Shown here: piece after piece, positions 1 through 11,990 of the stretch | Layout: the number at the start of each line of letters is the position of its first letter | Position numbering within the stretch: the first letter of the stretch is position 1 | Assembly: GCF_030272615.1 (NCBI RefSeq) | Contig: NC_081413.1 | Coordinates: forward strand, 160,700,849 to 160,764,848 | From: Cryptomeria japonica | Taxonomy: Eukaryota > Streptophyta > Pinopsida > Cupressales > Cupressaceae | Length of the DNA: 64,000 nucleotides | Direction: 5' to 3' | Made by a program: the position numbers and the translations under genes | Notes under the pieces: model-generated | Databases searched by the model: none | Seen by the model: only the letters and a program-made list of their open reading frames with translations | What the model was told of the DNA's origin: nothing

Positions 1-637
1 GCCCTTTCGGCAAGCTTAAAACACTAACATAGTATATATCCAATAATTTTCAATCACTACAGCAGATAGCAAACCGACAGGCATTAGAAAGATTCTCTAC
101 AACTAAAAGAGAAGCTTTGACCAAATCATTCCAGCTGAGAAAAAGAAAATTGAAGCTAAACTCATTCTTATTGAGATTTGTCTAAAATAGTGTACAAATA
201 TCTATAGGGTTTGTTGTAACATAGAAATTCTTATAGAAAATATAGATAACAAATTGAAGGAATTGTATGATAAGATAGCTAACATTGTAAATTATTTTGA
301 TGGATTAACCTCACTGACAATATCTATTGATGGACAAATTTTTTCCTTGGAGAATCAAATATTTTCTTTGGAGAAGGAGAAAGAAAAGATCATTCAGAGA
401 GAAAGGAGTCTTAGAGGACTTGTGAGTCCCAGATTAGATTAATTGGGTGTACATAAGAGAGTGTGTATGGACATGATTGCTAAACCCACACTGGCAGAAG
501 TCAAAGAGAAGGAAACACTAACACACTTACTAAGTGGATTGGTATCCATTTTTGAAACCTTCAAAACCAGTTGGGATACATATCTTCAGTTGTTGAATAA
601 GGCTTACCTGGAAATTTTGAAGATAGTCAAGCTCTAG
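1..637 (+). pseudogene. C-terminal part of a second ORF (ORF2) of a non-autonomous LTR element
   Basis: One frame is open from before 254 to the stop at 635-637, broken only by a TAA at 440-442. The first part is a charged coiled coil (LENQIFSLEKEKEKI), the second a short helical tail (TLTHLLSGLVSIFETF). No catalytic motif is visible. The frame is followed by a polypurine tract and an LTR, so it is the 3' end of an element's internal region. The minus-strand element at 3320-5894 carries an ORF2 ending in a similarly charged K/E-rich stretch, and I infer that both belong to one family and that this piece supplies its missing C-terminus. Function unknown; the 5' part lies outside the window. 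Confidence 0.55.
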
Positions 638-879
638 TAAAATAAACAGTATTTATTCATTCTTTTATTTTGAATTCTTTCAATTCTTTCATCGGTCTTT
701 GGCATTGATGCCAAAGGGGGAGTGTATATATATGTGAAAAATATCAGACAAGAACACATGGGAAGGATACCAGAATATCAAAAGGAGTGTATTGCTTAGG
801 GGGAGCATATTTCAATTGAACCAACAAGGAATCCATTTTTCACATGAGTGTTTCCATCAATGCCAAAGGGGGAGATTAT
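638..879 (+). other. 3' untranslated region with polypurine tract
   Basis: Non-coding stretch between ORF2 and the LTR. It holds two copies of a CATTGATG/CATCAATG motif followed by CCAAAGGGGGAG (near 702-722 and 857-875). The second, AAAGGGGGAGA at 865-875, lies 4 bp before the TG at 880 and is the likely polypurine tract that primes plus-strand DNA synthesis. Confidence 0.65.
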
Positions 880-3319
880 TGCCAATTGACACCCATTGGA
901 TTCATTTTATTGTCATTGATGGCAAAAATATTTGATGGGAGTCATTAACTGGCATTAGGAGGCATTTACCGGCAAACATCAGCATCGGAGCATCCAAGGT
1001 TACAACTAGCACCGACACCATCACCAGCATCAGCATCCAACACCTCAGGGAAGCCGACATCAAGGAAGATTTATTTAGAAAATCATTTTGTAATTATTGT
1101 ATAAGGCCGACATTGTATATATTTTGTAATGTATTCTAAGTCGACATAAGGCATAATGTTTGTATGGGTATATAGGTCAGTGTGTTAGGTTATTATGAAA
1201 TAGAAGAGAATAAATTGTGATGCGAGGATAGAAATTGTGAGGATTGTGGAACACGAAGGTCATTTGTATGAAAATGTTGTATCATGCAATGATCTGTAAA
1301 TGTTTTGTTAGACATTCTTGGAGGGAAGGTGATACTGGCAGTAGTGTTCAAGGTTTATGAACTGGTACAAAGCGGAGCTATAACTAGAATTATCTTTGGC
1401 ATAGTAGATGCATTTTGGAGTTCACTTTCATTGTTTTACTTCAGCAAAATCTTGTAGTAAGTGACACTCTTTAGTGATGAGCAGTGTGCTCTAGGAAGCG
1501 TGCCTTCCTGTATGTGCATGTGTTGGCATTATGTGAACCGGTATGTGGACATAATGACATTGTATGTTGTCATTGATGTCAATATGTTGAAGAGGTATGA
1601 ACTGGCATATGCGTGAACCGGCATAACACTGTGAACCGGCATTTGTACCAAAGTGAAGTGGTGTGCTCGGTCAAGATGAATCGACATATGGTTATGGGAA
1701 CCGTCACATGGAAGCATTGTATGACTACCAGTTGGTAGTCTCAACTTCAGGGTTTCCGGTTGAAGTGCTTCAAGCCTGTATGGCTCAACCAGTGATCTGT
1801 GTGTGATAAGTTAGCAGTATAATAGAGAACAGATTGTGTTACCACATAAGCCCTGTGTGCGTGAAGGATCTTGCATGAAGAAGACTATCCCTATCCACCT
1901 TGGGAATGTGCAAAGTTTGTTAAACGGTGATAACACATGATGGGTTATCAACCGCCATGAAATTGGTGGATAATGGATGATGGAGAATGTCTTGAGATCG
2001 ATTCAAGATTGTTGCATTTAATGCAGTATGATCCAATGGTCAGGATTGAACTGTTTGAATTGCTTAACCTAACAAGTTTAGGGTTTAGGGTTTTTGCTAC
2101 CGACCTATCTATTTCCTATAAGGTCGATGTTGTGTTTCTTTCAAAAGTTATTGGAAAAAGTTGTATGTGTGTATCCAAGGGAAGAGATACGTGACTCTTG
2201 CCAAACCAAAGGAGAGAGGAGATACCTGCAAAGTGAATGTGCAAAAGTTGAAGAGGAGCCAAAACAGATCTGCATTAGCATTGAGTGTTGCTACCGGATC
2301 ATTGTAATTCCTGTTGATCTTTAACCACTTCAACAGTTGTGAAATCCCTTAACAGGGTAGCCTTAACAGGGTAACTCGAAGTTATTGAGTTATGGGAAGC
2401 TATAGAGCTCTGGAGATCCTTTAGCTATTGAGTTCTTGAAATCCTCTAACAAGGTAACCCTAACTAGGTTTAACCCTTAACCGGGCATTGTAGCCATTCC
2501 TTAACCGGGTGATCCCTAACAGGATCGGTTCCTAGTAGAACCTATTGTAATGTCTTTAACTGGACAAGGCTCCTAATAGAGCGGACTTCTAAAGAGTTCA
2601 AAAAGTAGCTTGTGGGTATTCATCCCCATCATGGTTTTTCCCAGTTGGGTTTCCACATGAAAATATGTGTGTCATGTGTGATGCTTTTATCTTGTGATGC
2701 TTTGTTATTGCCTGTTAAGCTTATGATGGTTTAGTGTTTTATGCCTGTCTATAAAACATATTGAACTAACTATTGTAAAGATCTGATGATAGTTTACCTA
2801 TTCATGCATGAGGGTGTAATGGTACTATAGTATTGAGCTAAGAGGTAAGCTAAGAGAGTAACCGGTTTATGATTGTTTTAGTTGTTCTAGGTCTTGCCGG
2901 TTGCACTTTGTTTCAACCAGTGTCACTATTTGCCAATCATTTGGAGTATTTACTATCAAACCGGTTTTGGACTATATTTTTGCCTGTATTGATTCACCCC
3001 CCCCCTCTCAGTACCAGTTTGGTACTATTCATTTATCATTGAGTTATCAGCATGCCCCCATTATATGTAATATCTTTCATATGGCTAGTGAATTGATATT
3101 GTGGGTCACAAATCCCACCGTGGTTTTTCCTCTTTGAGGTTTTCCATGTATAAATTTTGTGTGCTATGGTGTTCATTCATGTGGATGGTTCATTTTCTTT
3201 AAGTTCTATGTTTATTTGTTTACTGGTTTATATGTGTTTGGTATAAAGGCATAAAATCTCATCTTACCGACAGAACACTGATTAACCTCCCCCCCTCTTA
3301 GTGTTCTTGGATCCCAACA
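880..3319 (+). mobile_element. LTR (3' LTR) of a plus-strand non-autonomous element
   Basis: Begins TGCCAATTGACACC directly after the polypurine tract and ends GGATCCCAACA, where the minus-strand element interior resumes at 3320. Near the start is TTGTCATTGATGGCAA. Near the 3' side are a Pro-rich-looking U5 signature (TTTTTCCCAGTTGGG at about 2636) and C-runs followed by TCTCAG or TCTTAG (2997-3010 and 3290-3300), shared by other LTRs in this window. The two successive U5-type signatures suggest that the 2.44 kb are an LTR with an internal duplication, or one LTR fused to another. The 5' LTR is outside the window, so the target duplication cannot be checked. Confidence 0.6.
2340..2600 (+). 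repeat. Degenerate short repeat CCTTAACAGGGTA inside the LTR
   Basis: A run of about ten variants of (C/T)CTTAAC(A/C)GGGTA and CTCTAACAAGGTA, spaced irregularly by 15-40 bp. The same kind of run, reversed, occurs at about 8040-8210 in the minus-strand LTR (ACCTGGTTAGAGGAT and variants), which ties the two LTRs to one family. Confidence 0.6.
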
Positions 3320-5894
3320 ATATATGATGCTTCTTCAAGTGATTTCAGTTGGTCAGTACCATCAACAACCAACTTTCGAATTTTTCCCATAGGGGTAGAA
3401 AAATTGCTAGTGTCAATCTCTGGTAGAATATTAGACAAAATATCAACAATAGTCTCTATAGTTTCTACATCTTATCTCTGTTCTTTAAATCTTTTTTTCT
3501 GAGCTCTGGATTGCATAGCTATAGAAATATCCAATAGTTCAGATGTGTTCAATTTGTCCACATCAATTGGACCTTGAATTCTTATTGAGTCATCCTCATC
3601 ATCAGCTATTGTTTTCTCCTTCTTCTTTGCTTTCACCTCTTCATGCTTCTTCTCTTCAATCTTCTTCTCTTCAACCTGTTTCTCTGGTTTCTCTTTCTCT
3701 AATTCTATTTGTGCTTCTTGTGTGGCTGTAGTGTCTGGTGGTAGTTTATTTTCAACTTGATGTCCCTTTTTTTTGTGGTAGTTGTACATACACACTTGAT
3801 TCATTAACTTGTGCTTCCTCTGCAAATTGTTCACCAACAATATCAGATTGTTGCTCAATTTCCTTCACTGGTTCAATGACATTACCAGTTGTGTCAACAA
3901 TATCTTGAATTTCTTCAGTATCATCCATAAGGAATATAACCAATACAGAACTTGTGTCATCCTTGTTCTTAACATGATAGACTACATCCGGTGTAATAAT
4001 CTCTTCAACATCTTTCTCTAGTGGAGCTCCAGTCTTAGTCTGATTAGACTTGTTATCATAGATTTTCAGAAGTGCCTCCATCCTTTGAATATCTTCAACT
4101 ATTTTATGAGTATCATCTTCAATAAGTTGTGCCTTTCCATCCAATAATTTCAATCTCCTTGACTTAGAATGAAACTGTCATTTATACTTAGCAAGCAATG
4201 CTAGTAACTCATCTTGAGACAACTTAGGAAAATATTGAATAAAAATTGTCAATAATTTCTTGATCTTATTCTACAACCATTTCCATTTATTTACAAGAAT
4301 AGAATATAAACAATTAGAAATGTCTTTTTCAATATCTTGTGGTGACCGATTGTTTTGACATAGGTAATTGATTACCTCTTGAACAATTTCTTGTTTCTGA
4401 CCATCATCAAATTAATAAAAATACTCTTTGGTATTGTCAAACCTTTTCCTCCCTAACTTTTTTACTATCCTCTCAAATTCACTCATTGGTTTGAAATTTG
4501 CAATATTAATAGGAAAATTTTTCTTGGAAATGTCTCCTATTGGTTTGGATTTCTTACCAATCAATTTTATTTTCTTTGTCTCTTCTTCAGTATCAGTATC
4601 ATCAGATTCTGCTTGAAGAATGAGATGTCTAGCTCTCTTCTTTGTATACACCTTGGGTACCAGTTCCTTCTTGGTTTGAATACTTCTACTCACCCTTGTA
4701 CCGATGGTCACAGAAGTTTCTTGCTCAACTTTCTTCTTCTTCTCCTTGGTACCACTGGGTTGGGCAGGTGCAATCATTTCCTGGTAAGTTCCTAGTATTT
4801 TCTTCTTTTAATCCTTAGGAGATCCCAAAATATTGTTGGCATAACTGATTAGTAAGTCATAGTTGACTTCATAGCTCATTTCTTCCATCTCTTCTTCTCT
4901 CAGTTCAATAGCCTCCATAAGGCAAGATTCAGTGGTTATTGTGAAATAGATGTCTTTTTCAAAGTGTTTCACAACTTCATTAGATATCCTTAATATCATG
5001 CTCATCTTCTTTTGAAATTCTTTAAAATACATGCTCATGGCAACAAGAAATGTGTTCTTCACATCCTTAATGCTATTCTTGATTTGGGTTGTAGTGGGTA
5101 TGTCCTTAGACCATTAAATATCACTAATTCCTAGAATGAAATTCTAAAAGTAGAAAAATAAACCAATCAATAGTTGACCATATTTAAACTTTTGACTGTT
5201 ATCCTTCTTGATTGATTCTAAGTTTAGCATCAATTAACTTCTCATTGCCTCACACAAATCATAATCAACATTCTCTTCCATCATTTTGTAGGTAGCATGC
5301 ACAACAACAGATGGTAAACTGTTCATCCTGCTGGAATGGAATGTCTGATAGCCAATAATCATTATTGCAAATCTAACTCCTAGATCTACAATATTATTGA
5401 CCGATATAGCACGACCGTCAGTAATGGTCCCAGTCAATGCAATCATAGTCTCCTTTGAGATTGTTCTCAATTTTGGTACTTCACTGATTTGGCAGAAACT
5501 GGTTACGCAATGAATAACCCCCTTCGTGATAGTATGAGACCTATCAAGAAACATTTTATCACCATGTACTCAGCTAAGGATAATTCTGACATGTTCCTCC
5601 TCAAAATCTTCAAGAAAATAGGCTGCATTGTGAAAACCCTTTTAATAAACCCTAATATATTCGGGTTTGATTTTTCCACTCTTATCACACAGAGATTTGA
5701 GTTTTGAATAGATTGCCAATGATCCTAAATCCTCAATTTTACAGTCTATATAACTTTTCAAATCACCCTTTGATCAAAACACCATCAAGAACTTGAGACA
5801 ATGCAATATAAGATCCTATTTTTTCAGGTTCCACAAACTCCATAGCTTCCGCAGTAATCATAGGACTCTCTACTGGTTTAGACGATGATTCCAT
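3320..5894 (-). pseudogene. ORF2 of the non-autonomous element, function unknown
   Basis: Starts at an ATG at 5894 (MESSSKPVESPMITAEAMEF). Translation continues in pieces through several frameshifts and stops: about 5700-5503, 5554-5234, 5062-4808, 4777-4412, 4153-3752 and 3858-3472. The first ~250 residues look globular (VRFAIMIIGYQTFHSSRM; VVVHATYKMMEENVDYDLCE). The rest is strongly charged, with K/E repeats (EKQVEEKKIEEKKHEEV) and acidic patches (DDEDDS), probably coiled coil. No RT, protease, integrase or transposase motif is visible. I do not recognise the family. It follows the gag-like ORF after a 0.5-kb spacer and may be an element-specific accessory protein. It is not functional in this copy. 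Confidence 0.55.
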
Positions 5895-6386
5895 TCTAGA
5901 TAATCTTGATTTGAGAGATAAATTAGCAAAAATACCTTATTCCATTCACACTGGTAGGGTTTCTAGTTGTTCTCTCGTATGAACACCCGTTTCATCTTTC
6001 CTTATCTTCAAATCTTATTCAACTTTTGATTCGTAGCAAAAATTCATTCTTAATTAGCTAACAATGCTCTGTTTCACTCTACAAGTGCTCACAAATTCTT
6101 CTTCTAATGCAATTAGGGTAAAAATAAATTAGTAAAACTTCCTTTTATTAACTTACCCACTACATTAATTACACAACTGATAGGGTAAAAAACCCTAATT
6201 ACAGCTTAACAAGCTTGCCTATACCGATAGGTATATAGCTAGTTGGTAATCCTTAGAAAACTGATAGATAATAATATAAAAAAATCTCATATTACAACTC
6301 GAATTGTAAAACTCTCTCACCATACACTCTTCAAGGGGTTCGGAAGTAGATTTACCAATATGCTCCCCTTAAGCTTGTTGAAAAAC
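5895..6386. other. Spacer between ORF1 and ORF2
   Basis: AT-rich, no supported frame in either strand. It contains two TAGGGT/AGGGTT-like short motifs and no obvious promoter. It could be a leader for ORF2 or decayed coding DNA. Confidence 0.4.
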
Positions 6387-7707
6387 TCAATTCACCGGTG
6401 CAGGATTCACCACACTAGGTGAAGGATTTGATTCTTTTGCTAACTTGTCCTCACTTTTCTTTTTCCAAATTCTATTCATCTCCGTTCTGGTTTCTTCAAC
6501 ATCAACCTTCTGCTTTCCTTTTAGATCTTTAGAGTGGTTTATCGGTTTGTCCCTCTTTGCTCTACAGAACTTAGCCATGTGTCCTAGTTTGTGATAATGA
6601 TAGTAGGCCATCCCAGATGCCCTCTAAGGTCTTGCATTACCTCTTCTAGTTCTACTTCTGTAGTTCATAACCACATGTCCATAGTTATTGAAAATTGTAC
6701 AAATCACATTTGTTACCTTCTCCATCTCATATGGATTGAACCAGTTGACATAGGGTTTTTGCCAGTTCATGTTTCTCCAGTTGTCATAGGTCCTTCTCCA
6801 ATCACTGATAGGTCTTGGATTCATGTGAGGTATCGGATTGTTCTCTCTATATGTGCATTCAACTAATCTATGTCCATACATGTTGCATGTGTAACAATGA
6901 CCTTCAAATCTCCTAGACACATATCTAGTATTGGCATTATATCCTATGTTCTCATTAAATATGCTTCTACACACATTAGTTGTATGTCCAGGTTTAAGAT
7001 AGTTAAAACAAACTAGTTTGTAGGCTTTCTTACTAGTAGGCTTCTTAGCCTTAGGAGCAATTTTACCTTCATGCATATTGCTCTTGGTACCAGAAGATTC
7101 CCTTTTTTTAGATTTTTTGAATCCTAATCCAGATGTGTCACCTTTCATCCTCTAAGATTTGATCTGTTCATCCATCATAGAGGAACTCTTGTTGAATTCA
7201 TCAAGTTTCCCATTAGCCTCGGTAAGCTCTTTGGTAAGATCATTCATTATGCTTTGTAAGAGTTTATCTAAGAGAAATTTCCATTTCAAGATCTAACTGT
7301 AATACTTCTTTTTCTTCCTTCTCCTCATGCCAATGTTCATGCAAAGTCGCATTCTCCTGCTTGATCTTAGAAATCTCATGATCTTTCTCTTTAATCAGGT
7401 CTTCAGTTGCCCTCCTTACTTCAAGTTCTTGACTCATACAGATTGTAAGAGCTTCTAGTTATCTCCTCAAATTTAGCTTTTCACCATTCAGTTTCTCCAC
7501 TTCTTCAGCCAGTGCATCAATTTTGGCCTCATTTGAAGAACTATTGTCAGAGATCTCCAAGTGTTGCTTAGTCAGCTCTCTCCTTTTAACTTGTGAAGAT
7601 TTGAATCTACCTCTCAGGGTTTCAAGCTCTTCCCTGGTTGCATCAAGCACTCTATCCATCTCTCTATAACTCAAATCCCCCAGAATGGATTTAGGGTTTC
7701 CTTCCAA
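6387..7707 (-). pseudogene. ORF1: gag-like protein with coiled coil and zinc-knuckle array
   Basis: Begins at the ATG at 7707, 25 bp inside the primer site. Residues ~1-140 are coiled coil (LDATREELETLRGRF; EEVEKLNGEKLNL). The frame is then lost for a stretch and resumes at 7148. From there four retroviral-type knuckles follow: a degenerate one (CFNYLKPGHTTNVC, second Cys is Tyr), an intact CX2CX4HX4C (CYTCNMYGHRLVEC), a degenerate one (CTIFNNYGHVVMNY) and another (YHYHKLGHMAKFC). A single TAG at 6624-6626 separates the third and fourth in the same frame. The lost Cys residues are Tyr or Phe, as single-base changes would give. No UBN2-like capsid region precedes the coil, unlike the copia gag at 41.9 kb. 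Nucleic-acid-binding gag function is inferred from the knuckles. Confidence 0.65.
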
Positions 7708-7731
7708 GTGATTAAGCCTTAAGGAAGTTAA

Positions 7732-7743
7732 GCTCTGATACCA
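7732..7743 (-). other. Primer binding site (initiator tRNA-Met type)
   Basis: The minus strand reads TGGTATCAGAGC, the usual plant primer site complementary to the 3' end of initiator tRNA-Met, 2 bp from the LTR end (TATCA at 7750-7746). It fixes the orientation of the element and places its 5' LTR to the right. Confidence 0.85.
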
Positions 7744-7745
7744 AT

Positions 7746-8850
7746 TGATAGACTTATAAAGAATTGAGAGGGGGGATGTGAATCAGTGATATAAAAAACA
7801 ATAATACTTTAACCAGGAACCGGTAAAACTAATTAACCAATTTACTTAAGATTATGCGTGCAATCCAAAGAGTTATAAAATCATTCACAACAAGTAAAAC
7901 ATTCACCATAACACAAGTGTTTATACGTGGAAAACCCAACTGGGAAAAAAGATGGTGAGATGGGATTTAGAAGTTAACTATTTGCAGAAATAGGTAACTG
8001 ATTGGTTAAGGTCTACAAAGTGCTCTATTGGGAGCGAATCCTATTAAAGATCCCAAAAGCCCTGTTAGGAGCTATACCTGGTTAAAGGTAATACCCTTCT
8101 AGGAGTAACCTTGGTAGTGGATTTCAAATCCAAACTAACGGATCACCTGGTTAGAGGATTTGTACAATAAAGCTTGTTAGAGATTACCTGGTTAGGGGAT
8201 TTAACTGTTGTAGTGATTAGAAAACAACAGGTGGTATGATCTAGAAATAACACATCATAGATCCTTTTCTTCTCACTCAATAGTGCATCACCGACATACT
8301 CTGCAACTCCTTCAATAAATTGCATCAACTTTAACTCATAACATCACTTGTATCTCGCATCATAAAAATAACTAATCACAATGTTGTTTTATAGACATTA
8401 GATTTCATGTCAACTCAAGAACCTCATCACAATTTCCCAAGTTCAGTGTATCTAGACAATCTTCCATAACATATCACAAATCATCACCAAAAATGTCAGT
8501 TAGAGATAACTCATCACGATTGGTGATAACTCATCACACAATTAGTGAAACTAGTGGGAACATCAATACCGATTGAGAGTTAACCGCTTCCAATTCACAA
8601 ACTGATTGTCCTTCATTCACCTCCTTCCCTCTCTTCATTATATCTTGAAACTGGTGTTAGTGGAATTAACCAAAATCAATTGTCTTCACTTCATATACCG
8701 GTTGTCTACATATATCGGTTAGACACCTTGATACTGGTTGGACTTTTCTATACATTTGATACTGATTTGTCTTAACAATATGGCACTATGAACATATGTG
8801 TGTGAGTATATATGTGTTCCATGAATGACAACACATAAAGTCATCCAATA
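7746..8850 (-). mobile_element. 5' LTR of the minus-strand non-autonomous element
   Basis: Left edge set by the primer site. Read on the minus strand it holds, from its 3' side, a C-run CCCCCCTCTCAATTC, a U5 signature TTTCCCAGTTGGGTTTTCC (about 7930-7950) and a run of AACCAGGT-type repeats (8040-8210). All three have counterparts in the LTR at 880-3319. The right (5') edge is uncertain: a TGTTGTCATTCATGG motif near 8840 resembles the TTGTCATTGATG found just inside other LTR starts here, but the boundary could lie as far as about 8995. Confidence 0.55.
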
Positions 8851-8899
8851 CAAAAAATCATCATCAAGCCAAAAACCAACAATAGATACTTGTGACCCA

Positions 8900-10722
8900 A
8901 AGGTTTCACAAGGCTCTATATACTGTAAAGTATAATTCAAATGCATTCTACTCTTCTTTGGTCAAACTTATCGGTTGATAAATAGGTTTATTTTGGACAA
9001 GTGATCTATGTATTCCTGATTGGCATATGTAAAATTAGCTAAATTGATTGATGTCATTCCATACTCGAGCATTGATGCTTTCTCTAGCTAGAAAGTCAGA
9101 TTGTCCACAACTTTTTCTTCCTTTTTGTTTTTGATATTTATAATTTGTAGCAATACTTGTGCAAACTATCTTTTCCAGTCTTCATGTGTTTTATTTTGTC
9201 CATTATCTTTGGCAAAGGATCATATCTTTTCAATTCCTTAACACTGATCACATGCTATTTCTTGTATTTTCACAATAAATTTCTAATCACTTTTAGTGTA
9301 TCCATGATCATTAACTATCAAGAGTTTCTTTATCAAAACCAAATTTATGCTTTGTGAAGATAAACATAAATTTCATCTTTGAAGTCAATTTTTTCTCCAT
9401 GCATTTTAATCTTATCTCAATCCTTCTCTATTTACAAAATATATTTCTTAAATTGTTACATGCTTGTTCTTTAACTCATCAACATGTTTGATCATATTTT
9501 TTAAATTTCTTTGTAATCAAACCAATGGCCATGTTCAATTTTGTCAACTTCAATTCATTTGTAAATTCCTCTTCTTTCTTCCTCATCACCAGTGCTTCTT
9601 TTTGCCACTTTCTCTTCTCAACTATTTCATTTGTTAGTTTCTTCTCTAGTTTAGTTTGTGACTCAAATAGTGGTGGAGACAATACATTTCTAGAAGTATT
9701 TAACCTTTCATTCTAATCCAATATTCTTTTCTTAAGAGCTTCATTTTTTGCATATAGTTTCTCAACAACTTTTGTAAACATGGATGCATTGAAAGTTAGC
9801 TCAGTTGCTTCCACTCTAATATTATCCTCAAACCTATGCACAATAAGATGCCCAACAATCTTGCTTGGGTCTTCAAATTTAATTGGCCTGTAATCCTATG
9901 GGTATAATGTCCATATTATAAGAATGTTAGAATCAAGACCAAAACCTAATCCAGAGTACAACTTGTTTGTTGCTTCTTGTCTCAACTTTATATTAATCTT
10001 CTTATTCCTCTTCATGTTATCAAAGGAAATGGCTGATGATATGTCCTATTATGGTAAAATCAAGTAGCCTTCTTCTTCTACTATTTTCCTTGTATTTTAT
10101 AAGGTCATATCTTTCATTTCTTCTTTGCCCTCCACCAACAATTATGGAATGCTTTTCTCATGCATAATAGGATTAATATCTTTCACCTTCTTTCTTAAAT
10201 TCTCTCATTTGAATTTCAAAAAAACTCTTTAAAATCTAGAGAATTGATAATATTATATTTAGTAATGAATGCAACATTGCCCGTGTCTCTAATGTCACCT
10301 GAGAGTTTATTAGAAGGCTCAAACACTATCTTCATTAAATCCTCAAGTAACTCATGTACCCTAATCACTGGTTCTTATAACACCTCATCTCTATCTAGGG
10401 AATCCAACCCCTCACTCTTGTCCATAGGTAAATTTATTTTTGGAGTGAGATGTGGAGATATGTGGCTTAAGGGTGTCACATTATATGGTCCTCATTATTT
10501 TAACTTAAAAAAAGTATACCCATCTATTTCCAAGACACCATCCTTGCATCCTCTTTGTACATCCTCAAATTTATCCAATTAAGTATTCACACCTTATTGG
10601 CATCTCAACCTTTGGGTAGAACCAAGCATCTATTCTATCAAGTCATCATAAAACTCTTTGTCCTTTTTCTACCTTTTTTCTCTCGACTAGCTCTTTGTAG
10701 ACCCTCTAGATGAATTGGCCAT
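8900..10722 (-). pseudogene. Old decayed ORF of an LTR element
   Basis: A minus-strand reading starts at an ATG at 10722 (MANSSRGSTKS, then a stop) and meets at least five stops in its first 100 codons. Recognisable stretches are LDKFEDVQRGCKDGVLEIDG (about 10.56 kb), DEVL-EPVIRVHELLEDLMK (about 10.36 kb) and a charged coiled coil at 9682-9479 (LEKKLTNEIVEKRKWQKEAL). Coding-like sequence runs on to about 9000 (FTYANQEYIDHLSKIN), where the LTR of the younger minus-strand element begins. The general shape (globular start, charged coil later) recalls ORF2 at 5894-3320, but I see no sequence match by eye. Function unknown. Confidence 0.4.
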
Positions 10723-11257
10723 TAAGCTACTAGGGTTCAATAATTCAATAATTTGCACCTAATTTTGTCTTGTAAAGAATACCTAGGTTTGTCTTCACTT
10801 AAATTGAAACTCATAGTGAACTTTAATTGAATATGGTTTGATATTTGATAACAACTTAACAAAAAGAAATCTTGCTAAACTTAGCACAAAAGCTAAAAGT
10901 TAAAGAAATAAATCCCAATTTATAGGAGGAGGATCTTTAAATTACTTACTATTCTATGGTACCGACTTCCTAAAATCTCTAAGAAAAATTCCTTTGTGTT
11001 ATGAAATAGCCCTTCATTATTTCTATCACTAGTTGTCAAGAGCTTAGAGACAATTTGAAATCATTTTGTGACAAGAATTGGGCAAAAAATATGACTTTAA
11101 TTCATCAATTAGGCTTCATTAATGCACACCCATTCCAAAAATTACATTGTCAGTTAGGTTGTTGGCATGTTTAAATCTATAACATTGACTAAAAAGATCA
11201 ATGATCATTGACCGGGTTTGAAAAGTCTCTAGCAATATGCCTCATGAAACTCACATC
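10723..11257. other. AT-rich stretch upstream of the decayed ORF
   Basis: No supported gene. A degenerate match to the reversed primer site occurs near 10840-10855 (TTTGATATTTGATAACAA), which would place an LTR to its right, but I do not rely on it. Confidence 0.25.
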
Positions 11258-11990
11258 ATGTCATTGATCATTTGATCATTAGAACCCATTTGTTATTCCA
11301 ATGATTATTAGAGCTTCATCAATATCCTCCTTGGCATCCATATGGGTACTATTGATGGATTGTTGGATCTTTTGGAGCATTTCATTGATGATACAAGATC
11401 CAACTATGGCCTTTTAATTTGCCAAATTACATCCACACAAGCTTCCATTTCATGTTTCTTATCCTCATCACGAGATCATTGGAGCTTAGGAGAATCTCCA
11501 ACACTAGCTCTTGCTCTATCGATATATATGGGCCCACCGACCACGTAGAATCTTTATTCCTTTATCAGTGGGTCATTGGAGCTTGAGAGAGCCTCCAATA
11601 ATAGATCGAGCTTTGTCGATGTCATTTCTCACTTGAATTGTCACTGCCACCTTTATGTCATTGGATTGTTGGAACTGTGGCCTTGATCCACTAATAGTTG
11701 AAGTTATAGTGAAAAGCTACCAAGGCATTCCCTTTCTTTACATTAGTGGATCATTGGAAGGAAAGAACACTTCCAATGACCTTTGTAGTTCCAATGACAG
11801 ATGAATTTTTATCCACCATGTCATGTCGATGGATCATTGTAACCTTGGAGAGGTTCTAATGATAGATGATGATTTCAACAAGATGCTAAGCTATGTTCCA
11901 CATGGGACTACATTCTCTACCTCGTTGGATTGTTGGAGCTCATAAAGGGCTTCAAGGACAATGTGAACTCCAACAATGGGACCTACTACT
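11258..11990. repeat. Tandem array of about 90-bp units, each with its own hairpin
   Basis: About eight degenerate units start with a variant of GTGGATCATTGGAGC at intervals of roughly 80-100 bp. Most carry an inverted repeat just after the start. Arms seen: TTGGAG/CTCCAA (11479-11484 with 11496-11501), ATTGGAG/CTCCAAT (11575-11581 with 11593-11599), TCATTGGAAG/CTTCCAATGA (11751-11760 with 11770-11779, perfect), ATCATTGTAACC/GGTTCTAATGAT (11833-11844 with 11852-11863, 10 of 12) and ATTGTTGGAG/CTCCAACAAT (11939-11948 with 11968-11977, perfect). It probably lies in an LTR of the old element to its left. Confidence 0.6.

Larger units (their letters stand above)
3320..7745 (-). mobile_element. 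Interior of a minus-strand non-autonomous LTR element
   Basis: Reading leftward from the primer site at 7732-7743, the interior holds a gag-like ORF1 (7707-6387), a spacer (6386-5895) and a second ORF (5894-3320). No protease, reverse transcriptase or integrase motif is visible in any frame, so the element must have depended on another element for replication. The 3' end is cut at 3320 by the plus-strand LTR. Confidence 0.7.

Noticed and set aside
2076-2095. Telomere-like TTTAGGG repeats
   Set aside because: Only two to three units inside an LTR; the short match at about 12248 is isolated too. No array is present.
10244-10582. 112-codon plus-strand frame
   Set aside because: It is the antisense shadow of the decayed minus-strand ORF that starts at 10722.
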